Shown here: positions 1 through 7,103 of the stretch, one piece after another | Numbering within the stretch: the stretch's first letter is position 1 | Layout: each line of letters opens with the position of its first letter | Source of the DNA: Promicromonospora sp049532985 | GTDB taxonomy: Bacteria; Actinomycetota; Actinomycetes; Actinomycetales; Cellulomonadaceae | Reading direction: 5' to 3' | Length of the DNA stretch: 64,000 bases | Assembly: GCF_049532985.1 (NCBI RefSeq) | Contig: NZ_CP186693.1 | Location: 1,364,001 to 1,428,000, forward strand | Program-made: the position numbers and the translations under genes | Notes under the pieces: generated by a model | Database searches by the model: none | What the model was told of the DNA's origin: nothing | The model's input: the letters and a program-made list of their open reading frames with translations, nothing else

Positions 1-980
1 CCGTGGTGCTGGCCGCCAACAAGGTGGACGGCGCCTCCGGCGAGGCGGACGCCGCCTACCTGTGGTCCCTCGGCCTGGGGGAGCCGTACCCCGTCTCCGC
101 GCTGCACGGCCGAGGCACCGGCGACCTGCTCGACGCCGCGATCAAGGCCCTGCCCACGACGTCGGCGCACGGCACGCTGCGGCCCGCCGGCCCGCGCCGC
201 GTGGCGCTCGTCGGGCGGCCCAACGTCGGCAAGTCGTCGCTGCTGAACAAGATCGCCGGCGAGGAGCGCGTCGTCGTCGACGAGGTCGCCGGGACCACGC
301 GCGACCCCGTCGACGAGCTCATCGAGCTGCGCGGCACCCCGTACTGGTTCGTGGACACCGCGGGCATCCGGCGCCGCGTGCACCAGACCCGGGGCGCCGA
401 CTTCTACGCGTCGCTGCGCACCGCCGCCGCGATCGACAAGGCGGAGGTCGGCGTGGTCCTGGTGGACGCGTCCAACCCGCTGACCGAGCAGGACATCCGC
501 GTGATCCAGCAGGTCGTGGACGCCGGTCGTGCGCTGGTCATCGCGTACAACAAGTGGGACCTCATGGACGAGGACCGCCGCCCCTACCTCGAGCGGGAGA
601 TCGAGAAGGAGCTCGTGCAGATCCAGTGGGCCCCGCGGGTCAACCTCTCGGCGCGCACCGGCTGGCACGCCGAACGCCTGGTGCCCGCGATCGAGCGGTC
701 GCTGGCGTCCTGGGACCGGCGCATCCCCACCGGCAAGCTCAACGCGTTCCTCGGCGAGCTCGTCGCCGCGCACCCGCACCCGCTTCGGGGCGGCAAGCAG
801 TCGCGCATCCTCTTCGCGACGCAGGCCTCGACGCGTCCGCCGCGGTTCGTCATCTTCGCCACCGGGTTCATCGAGGCCGGGTACCGCCGGTTCATCGAGC
901 GTCGCCTGCGCGAGACGTTCGGCTTCGAGGGCACGCCCATCGAGATCTCGGTCCGCGTACGGGAGAAGCGCCGCCGCTGA
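1..980 (+). CDS. der: Ribosome biogenesis GTPase Der (EngA), 3' part
   Basis: Der is a double-GTPase needed for late 50S subunit assembly. The window holds the C-terminal part only (about 325 codons); bases 1-2 finish a codon and the frame is open to the left edge, so the true start lies outside. Visible are the end of GTPase domain 1 (AANKVDG), then the complete second domain: P-loop GRPNVGKSSLL (about 214-246), switch I with GTTRDP, DTAGIRRR as G3, and NKWD as G4 (about 549-560). The rest is the KH-like RNA-binding domain, ending in the basic tail VREKRRR. It is normal core-genome sequence and anchors the left side as chromosomal. Next gene lgt starts 54 bases downstream on the same strand. 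Confidence 0.97.
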   Translation, partial: VVLAANKVDGASGEADAAYLWSLGLGEPYPVSALHGRGTGDLLDAAIKALPTTSAHGTLRPAGPRRVALVGRPNVGKSSLLNKIAGEERVVVDEVAGTTRDPVDELIELRGTPYWFVDTAGIRRRVHQTRGADFYASLRTAAAIDKAEVGVVLVDASNPLTEQDIRVIQQVVDAGRALVIAYNKWDLMDEDRRPYLEREIEKELVQIQWAPRVNLSARTGWHAERLVPAIERSLASWDRRIPTGKLNAFLGELVAAHPHPLRGGKQSRILFATQASTRPPRFVIFATGFIEAGYRRFIERRLRETFGFEGTPIEISVRVREKRRR

Positions 981-1034
981 CGACTCGGGCGGTCCGATGC
1001 CCACCGGGCCGCCCGATCGCGGTACCTTCGGGTC

Positions 1035-2069
1035 GTGCTTCCGGCCAGTATCCCCAGCCCCGACCCCGTGTGGTCGCAGTTCAGCCTGGGCCCGCTCACC
1101 ATCCACACCTACGCTCTGTGCCTGCTGGCGGGTATCGCCGCCGCCGCGTACATCACCGACCGGCGCCTGCGGGCGCGGGGTGCCGCGCCCGGGCTCGCGC
1201 TCGACGTCGCAATGTGGGCGGTGCCGATCGGCATCGTCGGCGCCCGCATCTACCACGTGCTGACCCACCTCGGTGACTTCACGGGGCCCGGGGTGGACCC
1301 GTGGGCCTGGGTGCGCATCTGGGAGGGCGGCAACGCCCTGTTCGGGTCCCTGCTCGGCGGCGCCGTCGGTGTCTGGATCGGGTGCCGCATCTCCGGCCTG
1401 CGCTTCTGGTCCTTCGCCGACGCCCTCGCGCCGGGCCTGCTGGTCGCCCAGGCGATCGGGCGGCTGGGCAACTACGTGAACCAGGAGCTGTTCGGCCTGC
1501 CGACCACGCTGCCGTGGGGCCTGGAGATCCGCTCCGACGCGCCGATGTTCCCCGACGGCACCCCCGAGGGCACGCTGTTCCACCCCCTGTTCCTGTACGA
1601 GATGATCTGGAACCTCGTCGGCGTGGCCCTGCTGCTCACGATCGAGCGGCGCGTGACCCGGCGGAACGAGGCCCTGGCGACGCCGGGCCCGGGTCTGCGC
1701 TGGGGCCGGCTGTTCGGCCTGTACCTGGTCTGGTACGGCCTGGGCCGGAGCTGGCTGGAGGCCATCCGCATCGACCCGACGAGCGACGCGCCGCTGGGGA
1801 TCCCCGCGAACATCTGGACGTCGGGGATCGCGGTGCTGCTCGGCGTGGCGATCGTCGTCGTCCAGGGGCGTCGGCACACCGGACCGGAGCTGTCGGTCTA
1901 CGTGCCGGGCCGCGAGCCGGCCGACGACGAGGATCCGGACGCGGAGACCACCTCGGCCGAGGCTGACGGCAAGGCCGACGACAAGGCCGACGGTGGCGTG
2001 GAGACCGACGAGGCCGACCGCCCCGTGGATCCCGACGCGAGCCCGGTCGACCCGGCCGGGGCCAAGTAA
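1035..2069 (+). CDS. lgt: Prolipoprotein diacylglyceryl transferase
   Basis: Lgt attaches diacylglycerol from phosphatidylglycerol to the lipobox cysteine of prelipoproteins in the cytoplasmic membrane. The 344-residue product starts with GTG and shows the family layout of about seven membrane helices, the Lgt signature GRLGNYVNQELFG (about residues 144-156), and HPLFLYE further on. The last 60 residues are an acidic, Ala/Asp-rich hydrophilic tail, common in actinobacterial Lgt and probably cytoplasmic. The two lipoprotein binding proteins at 17110 and 18375 would be substrates. In many actinobacteria lgt follows the trp genes; here it follows der, so this may be a relocated or second copy (inference). 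Confidence 0.95.
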   Translation: MLPASIPSPDPVWSQFSLGPLTIHTYALCLLAGIAAAAYITDRRLRARGAAPGLALDVAMWAVPIGIVGARIYHVLTHLGDFTGPGVDPWAWVRIWEGGNALFGSLLGGAVGVWIGCRISGLRFWSFADALAPGLLVAQAIGRLGNYVNQELFGLPTTLPWGLEIRSDAPMFPDGTPEGTLFHPLFLYEMIWNLVGVALLLTIERRVTRRNEALATPGPGLRWGRLFGLYLVWYGLGRSWLEAIRIDPTSDAPLGIPANIWTSGIAVLLGVAIVVVQGRRHTGPELSVYVPGREPADDEDPDAETTSAEADGKADDKADGGVETDEADRPVDPDASPVDPAGAK

Positions 2070-2098
2070 CAGGCGGTCCAGAGGTGCCCGGGAGGCAC

Positions 2099-2161
2099 CC
2101 CCGCGGAGACGCGTGACGGGGAGTAGACAATGTCTACTCCCCGTCACGCGTCTCCGCGGGG
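2099..2161. repeat. Perfect 63-bp palindrome (31-bp arms, 1-base centre)
   Basis: Bases 2099-2129 are the exact reverse complement of 2131-2161, with A2130 in the middle. The centre reads GTAGACAATGTCTAC and the outer ends CCCCGCGG/CCGCGGGG. It begins 29 bases after the lgt stop. Transcribed, it would make a very long hairpin with no U-tract, so it may act as an lgt terminator of the GC-rich actinobacterial kind. A repeat-family or protein-binding site is also possible. Confidence 0.9.
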
Positions 2162-2247
2162 CACATCTTCTCGGGCCGGTCGGCCCGGGACGCACGGCCC
2201 GCAACCCGCCTGCCCCCCCCGCGAGACCCGTACCCCCGGACACCCCG

Positions 2248-2285
2248 CACGCCCGGGCACACCTCGCACGCCCGGGCACACCTCG
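2248..2285. repeat. Two tandem copies of a 19-bp unit
   Basis: CACGCCCGGGCACACCTCG occurs twice head to tail (2248-2266, 2267-2285), with degenerate further copies on both sides. It lies in the leader of the MFS gene at 2361, within a noncoding stretch of about 290 bases that otherwise holds only the palindrome at 2099. Function unknown. Confidence 0.8.
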
Positions 2286-2360
2286 CACCCACCCGTCGTG
2301 TGCTCACCCTCACAGTGGCCCCGCTTGTTCCCTGTGCACCGTCCTGCGGAGGATGAGGGC

Positions 2361-3599
2361 ATGCCACCTACGAGCCCCGGGGACAACTCTGCCGTCGTTC
2401 CCGCCGGACGCCGGGCCTGGTGGGCGGTGGCCGCCGTCCTGCTCGCGGTGGCCTGGGGCGGCAACGAGTTCACGCCCCTGCTCGTGATGTACCGCGAGCG
2501 GGGCGACATCGGCCCCGTCATGGTCGACGCGCTGCTGGCCGTGTACGTGTTCGGTCTGGTGCCGGCGCTGCTGCTCGGCGGGCCGTTGTCCGACCGGTTC
2601 GGCCGCCGTCCGCTGCTGCTGCCCGCCGCACCGGTGTCGGCGGTCGGGTCGCTCGTGCTCGCCCTGGACCCGTCCAGCCCCGTGGTGCTCTCGGTCGGCC
2701 GCCTGTTGTGCGGCGTCGCGCTCGGTCTCGCCATGGCGGTGGGCTCCACCTGGGTCACGGAGCTCAGCGCCGCCGCGGGCGACCGGGCCGCCGGACCCCG
2801 CCGTGGCTCGCTGTCGCTCACCGCGGGGTTCCTCGCCGGTGCGGGCGTGGCCGCCATGCTCGCGCAGTTCGCGCCCTGGCCCACGCTCCTGTCGTACGTG
2901 CTGCACGCGGCGGGGGCGCTGATCGCCGGCGCCGTGCTGCTGCGGGTCCCGGAGACCCGCCCCGCTCGGCCTCGTGCCGATCGTGCCCCGCTGGTCGACG
3001 ACCTGCGCATCACCGCCGCGCGGAACCCGCGGTTCCTGCGCGTCGTGGTGCCGCTGGCGCCGTGGGTGTTCGGCTGCGCCGGCTGCGCCTTCGCGGTGCT
3101 GCCCAGCCTGCTGACCGATCACGTCGGGGGCCTGCCCATCGCGTTCGCCGGGATGATGGCCATCCTGGCCCTCGGCTGCGGCATCGGCATCCAGGTCGTC
3201 GCCCGGCGGATCGACACGCCCACGTCGGCCCGGGCATCCGTCGTCGCGCTGGCGATCATCGCGGCGGGGATGGCGCTCGCCGCCTGGGCGTCCGGGTCAC
3301 TGTCGCTGGCGGTGGGCGTCGCGGCCGCCGTCGTGCTCGGGACCGGGTACGGGCTGGCGCTCGTGGCCGGACTGAGCGAGGTCGCGCGGATCGCCGGGCC
3401 CGGGCAGCTCGCCGGGCTCACCGCCGTCTTCTACTCCCTGACCTACCTCGGGTTCTTCGTGCCGATGGCGCTCGCCTGGCTGCGCGACACCTGGACCTAC
3501 GCCGAGATGTTCGGGTTCGGCGTGGTCGCCGTGCTGCTCTGCCTGACGGTCGTCGCGGCGTCGTCGCGCACCGCGCCCCCGGACCGGCTGCGACGGTAG
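2361..3599 (+). CDS. MFS transporter, 12 TM
   Basis: This is a 412-residue major facilitator protein, probably a drug or metabolite exporter. The start at 2361 was chosen because GGAGG sits 8 bases upstream and the first helix follows at once (AVLLAVAWGGNEFTPLL); longer open frames upstream run through the palindrome and repeats and look noncoding. The loop 2-3 motif SDRFGRRPLLLP is the MFS signature, and about 12 hydrophobic helices follow. It is clearly a paralogue of the MFS gene at 54334-55542: both share AWGGN-FTPLL, YVFGL-P-LL and ELSA. It has no regulator next to it. Substrate unknown. Confidence 0.85.
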   Translation: MPPTSPGDNSAVVPAGRRAWWAVAAVLLAVAWGGNEFTPLLVMYRERGDIGPVMVDALLAVYVFGLVPALLLGGPLSDRFGRRPLLLPAAPVSAVGSLVLALDPSSPVVLSVGRLLCGVALGLAMAVGSTWVTELSAAAGDRAAGPRRGSLSLTAGFLAGAGVAAMLAQFAPWPTLLSYVLHAAGALIAGAVLLRVPETRPARPRADRAPLVDDLRITAARNPRFLRVVVPLAPWVFGCAGCAFAVLPSLLTDHVGGLPIAFAGMMAILALGCGIGIQVVARRIDTPTSARASVVALAIIAAGMALAAWASGSLSLAVGVAAAVVLGTGYGLALVAGLSEVARIAGPGQLAGLTAVFYSLTYLGFFVPMALAWLRDTWTYAEMFGFGVVAVLLCLTVVAASSRTAPPDRLRR

Positions 3600-3634
3600 C
3601 CGGTTCGGCAGGACCAGGTCCCACGCCGGACCTG

Positions 3635-4645
3635 CTACGGCCCGGCGATCGCCTCCGTCCTGCGTGCCACGTGCCGGGACAACAGCATCAGCAGCACGAC
3701 CTCCAGCCCGATCGTGGCCGCGCCGACGGCAGCGGTGGCGGGCGAGCCAGGCATCATGAATGCGGTGTGTCCCACCAGGATGCCGCCCGCGAGCCAGACA
3801 CGGTGCCGGTCGCCCCAGTCCGGGGCCGCCGTCCAGCACAGCACCACCCACCCCGCGCCGAGCCCGACGAGGGCGCCGGCCGTCACGGGTACCACCAGCG
3901 GCAGGGCGGTGCCCTCGAACGGCGACGCCGGAGCGAGCCCGGGCGGCAGGAGGAGCAGGAGGAACACGACGGTCGCCAGCCCGAGAACCGCGCCTACCAC
4001 CCCGGGCCGAGGAACGGACGCCGCGGGCGCCGGGACGGTCATACGGACCCGGGGCACCACGCGCAGCGCCAGCCAGGCCAGCAGCACCATGGCCACCACG
4101 TACGCGGCCGTCCAGCCCCACGGGGTCAGGTACCCCGGGTCCTCGGTCCACGAGATGACCACCCGCAGGCCCACCACGCCCAGCACCGCCAGCAGGCCGA
4201 CACCGGCGAGCCCACCGGCGCGCAGGTACGGCCGCCCGCGGTGGGCGGGGAACAGGAGATCCGTCAGCAGCACGGGGACGAGCACGCTGAACACGACGTG
4301 CACGCCGACCTGGGACACCCAGTAGCTCCAGTTCACGCCGAGTGCCCGCAGGCCCCAGTCGGCGGCGCCGTACATGTCCGGGCTGGTCAGGGCCTGCAGC
4401 CCGAGACCGTCCTCCGCGAGCTGGTAGACCAGGCCCAGCAGCACCAGGGTCGGCCAGCCACCTCCGGCGCGTACCGCGGCCTCGCGTACCACCAGCACGC
4501 CCGCGCCGTACATCACCAGCAGCAGCGGCAGGAGAAGCCACGCGCTCGGCACCGCCACGGCCGTGAACGTCAGCTCGGCGCACACCGTGGTCAGCAGCGC
4601 CAGCATCCAGGCGGCCCGCAGCCGCCCCGTCGGTGCCTTCACCAT
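3635..4645 (-). CDS. Multi-pass membrane protein of unknown function
   Basis: The 336-residue product is hydrophobic almost throughout, with roughly nine or ten predicted membrane helices and short basic loops. I do not recognise a family: there is no transporter signature, ATP-binding motif or catalytic pattern that I can name. It starts 34 bases after the stop of the FAD monooxygenase gene upstream on the same strand, so the two are probably co-transcribed and controlled by the GntR-TetR regulator at 6120. A role in export or in membrane anchoring of that oxygenase system would fit, but nothing in the sequence proves it. Confidence 0.7.
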   Translation of the reverse strand: MVKAPTGRLRAAWMLALLTTVCAELTFTAVAVPSAWLLLPLLLVMYGAGVLVVREAAVRAGGGWPTLVLLGLVYQLAEDGLGLQALTSPDMYGAADWGLRALGVNWSYWVSQVGVHVVFSVLVPVLLTDLLFPAHRGRPYLRAGGLAGVGLLAVLGVVGLRVVISWTEDPGYLTPWGWTAAYVVAMVLLAWLALRVVPRVRMTVPAPAASVPRPGVVGAVLGLATVVFLLLLLPPGLAPASPFEGTALPLVVPVTAGALVGLGAGWVVLCWTAAPDWGDRHRVWLAGGILVGHTAFMMPGSPATAAVGAATIGLEVVLLMLLSRHVARRTEAIAGP

Positions 4646-4679
4646 CGTTCCCCCTCGTGCTGTTCGTCGGCGTCCCTGT

Positions 4680-5909
4680 TCAGCGGTGCACCGGTGTCGG
4701 GTAGTCCTTCAGGGTGACCGTCCGAGCCACGCGGTCCATGCCGCGGCCGACCAGCGCCTGGGGCAGGTAGGGCAGCAGACGCACGGACAGGTTGCGCCTC
4801 CGGATCTGCCCGCGCGTCCGCGGCATCAGGCCGCCGTCGCCGGACGCGCGGGCGAATGCGTGCGCCCGGGCCGTGAACTCCCGCATCTCGTCCTCGTAGG
4901 CGCGGAACGCCCGGGTGTGGTCGCCGTCTGCCGCTGCGAGCTCCCCGGCCAGGACGTACGCACCCACCAGGGCCAGGCTGGTGCCGATCCCGGACATCGG
5001 GGACGCGCAGTAGCCGGCGTCCCCGAGCAGAACGGTACGGCCGCGCGACCAGCCGTCGACCTCGACCTGGACGACCCGGTCGAAGTAGAAGTCCGGTGCG
5101 TCCCAGATCGAGTCGAGCATCCGCGGGATCTCCCAGCCCTGACCCGCGAAGGCGCGCAGGACCGTCCGCTTCTGCTCGTCGACGTCCCGCCGGTCGTGGT
5201 CCAGCGGTGGCGAGGGCAGGAAGAAGCCCGCCAGCGCGGTGCCCGGCGTGCGCTGCGGGTACAGGCCGGCGGTCCGGCCCGGACCGCCGGCGCCGCCGGG
5301 CATGGTGTACATGAGCTGCCACCCGTCGAGGTCCACGTCCGTGGTGATGCTGTACATCGACAGGTACAGGCCCAGGTCGCGCACGTACTCCTCGTGCGGG
5401 CCGAACATCAGCCGGCGGACTGCGGAGTGCACACCGTCCGCTCCCACCAGCAGGTCAACGTGCCGTGGCTCGCCGTGGGCGAACTGGACGTGTACGCCGT
5501 CGTGGTCCTGCTGGGCGGCGATCACGGAGTCGTCGAACACGTACTCGACGTCGTTCAGGGTCGCCTCGTACAGGATCCTGGCCAGGTCGGTGCGCTTGAT
5601 CGCGAGCTCGGCGACGGGGCCGCCCGAGTCGCCGAACACGGCGGGGTCGAACGACGCGACGCGGGTGCCGCGCTCGTCGACGAAGGCCATGCCGCGAGCG
5701 CCGGTGTGCGCCGCGCGGACGGCCGGGACGATCCCGGTGCGCGCGGCCACCTCCCGCGCGGTGCCACGGATGTCCACGGCATGGCCGCCCGTGCGCGGGG
5801 CCGCGGCACCTTCCACCACTGTGACGTCGAAGCCGTACCGGTGCAGCCAGTAGGCGAGGGTTGGTCCGGCGATCCCGGCGCCGGAGATGAGGATGCTCCG
5901 GTTCTTCAT
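4680..5909 (-). CDS. FAD-dependent monooxygenase (PHBH/UbiH-like)
   Basis: The 409-residue protein belongs to the group A flavoprotein monooxygenases that hydroxylate aromatic or polyketide substrates using NAD(P)H and O2. The N-terminus carries the FAD Rossmann motif ISGAGIAGPTLAYWL. The DG motif appears as LLVGADGVHSAVR, and the second FAD motif as VLLGDAGYCASPMSGIGT. The start at 5909 is preceded by AGGGAG and gives the usual short lead into the Rossmann strand; the frame stays open upstream only because of high GC. It faces a GntR-TetR regulator across 210 bases. Similar TetR-controlled enzymes (TetX-like) can inactivate antibiotics; no substrate can be assigned. Confidence 0.88.
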   Translation of the reverse strand: MKNRSILISGAGIAGPTLAYWLHRYGFDVTVVEGAAAPRTGGHAVDIRGTAREVAARTGIVPAVRAAHTGARGMAFVDERGTRVASFDPAVFGDSGGPVAELAIKRTDLARILYEATLNDVEYVFDDSVIAAQQDHDGVHVQFAHGEPRHVDLLVGADGVHSAVRRLMFGPHEEYVRDLGLYLSMYSITTDVDLDGWQLMYTMPGGAGGPGRTAGLYPQRTPGTALAGFFLPSPPLDHDRRDVDEQKRTVLRAFAGQGWEIPRMLDSIWDAPDFYFDRVVQVEVDGWSRGRTVLLGDAGYCASPMSGIGTSLALVGAYVLAGELAAADGDHTRAFRAYEDEMREFTARAHAFARASGDGGLMPRTRGQIRRRNLSVRLLPYLPQALVGRGMDRVARTVTLKDYPTPVHR

Positions 5910-6047
5910 GTGCTCTCCCTGTGTGTCGTGGGTGTGGCGGTGCGTGTCTCGGTGCGGCGGGAACCGCAGATGCGTACGGCGTATCGCTGTTGTGCCGCGT
6001 CTCGACCGTAGCGAGGATTCACGCAGAACAGTGGACGAACGGGGAGA

Positions 6048-6088
6048 CAAGTGTTCTGGGCGGGTGAGAAACCGACCTAGTACACTTG
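6048..6088. promoter_or_regulatory. Inverted repeat, likely operator for the GntR-TetR regulator
   Basis: CAAGTGTTCT (6048-6057) and AGTACACTTG (6079-6088) form an inverted repeat matching at 9 of 10 positions, separated by 21 bases. TAGTACACTTGG resembles GntR-type half sites. It lies between the divergent monooxygenase (start 5909) and regulator (start 6120), so binding would control both. A weaker related site, AGAACAGTGG, lies at 6025-6034. Confidence 0.5.
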
Positions 6089-6119
6089 GGGCGTCCCCTC
6101 GAACCGTCGGAGGAGTGCC

Positions 6120-7103
6120 ATGTCGTCGCAGCAGTCCGCACCGCCCTACCGGACGATCGCCGCCGAGATACGTGCCCGGATCGTGTCGGGCGAGCTGCGA
6201 CCGGGTGACCGGGTCCCGTCGGTCCGCCAGATCGCGTTGCGCCGGGGCGTGGCGCTCGCGACGGCGACGCGAGTTATCGCCGTCCTGCGCGACGAGGGGC
6301 TGGTCGAGTCCCGGGTGGGTTCCGGCACCGTGGTCGGCGTGTCGGCCGGGCGCACGGTGCCGGCCCGGCGGGACCGGCCACCGGCCCTCCCGCTGCCGTC
6401 GGCATCCGTCGGGCCCGCCCAGGGGCAGGCCGAGCGGGTGCTGGGCCGTGTCGACGTGGTGCGCGCGGCCATCGCGCTGGCCGACACCGAGGGGCTGGCC
6501 GCGGTGACGATGCGGCGTCTGGCGGCCCAGCTCGGGGTCGGCCCGATGTCGTTGTACCGGCATGTGGCGAACAAGGACGAGCTGCTGGTCGAGATGGCCG
6601 ACCTGGCGGTGGGGGAGGCGGTCCTGCCCGACCGGTTGCCGCCGGGGTGGCGAGCCAGACTGACCCTGGTCGCGCGTCGGCAGTGGGAGCTGTGCCGCCG
6701 GCATCCGTGGCTGCCGCGCACCGTCTCGTTCACGCGCCCGCTGCTGGTGCCCGCGATGATGGCCCATACGGAGTGGACGCTGCGCGCGCTGGACGGGTTG
6801 GGGCTCTCCCCGGCCGTTCGTATGCGGGAGGCGCTCGCCCTGCACGCGACGGTGCTCACCGTGGCCCTGTCGGTCGCCGCCGAGGCGGAGGCCGAGCTGG
6901 ACACCGGCGTCACGCTCGACCGGTGGACCGTGGCGCACGGTGCCCGGAGGCGCGAGCTGCTGGGCAGCGGCCGGTTCCCGATGCTCGCGGCTACGCCGGA
7001 GCGGGCGGGCGAGGACCTTGACGTGCTCTTCGAGTACGTCCTCGCCCGCCATCTCGACGGGTTCGCGGTGCTGGTGGGGGAGCCGGTCAGCCGACCCGCG
7101 TGA
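6120..7103 (+). CDS. GntR-TetR double DNA-binding domain regulator
   Basis: The 327-residue protein carries two DNA-binding domains. Residues 1-75 are a GntR winged helix (PYRTIAAEIRARIVSGEL, then PGDRVPSVRQIA and ATATRVIAVLRDEGLV). About residues 115-165 are a TetR helix-turn-helix (TMRRLAAQLGVGPMSLYRHV) followed by a TetR ligand domain of the TetR_C type. A linker rich in Pro and Arg joins them. This architecture is known in actinobacteria but little studied; it should sense a small ligand and repress the divergent FAD monooxygenase. The start is ATG with GGAGG about 8 bases upstream. The 3' end overlaps the convergent GH30 gene by 17 bases. Confidence 0.88.
   Translation: MSSQQSAPPYRTIAAEIRARIVSGELRPGDRVPSVRQIALRRGVALATATRVIAVLRDEGLVESRVGSGTVVGVSAGRTVPARRDRPPALPLPSASVGPAQGQAERVLGRVDVVRAAIALADTEGLAAVTMRRLAAQLGVGPMSLYRHVANKDELLVEMADLAVGEAVLPDRLPPGWRARLTLVARRQWELCRRHPWLPRTVSFTRPLLVPAMMAHTEWTLRALDGLGLSPAVRMREALALHATVLTVALSVAAEAEAELDTGVTLDRWTVAHGARRRELLGSGRFPMLAATPERAGEDLDVLFEYVLARHLDGFAVLVGEPVSRPA

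Noticed and set aside
2420..4717. 765-codon open frame on the plus strand
   Set aside because: It runs antisense to the membrane protein and out of frame with the MFS gene; composition is Arg/His/Gln-rich, typical of a high-GC shadow frame.
5910..7052. Upstream extension of the FAD monooxygenase frame across the regulator
   Set aside because: The region is antisense to a clear GntR-TetR gene, and the Rossmann motif starts properly at 5909.
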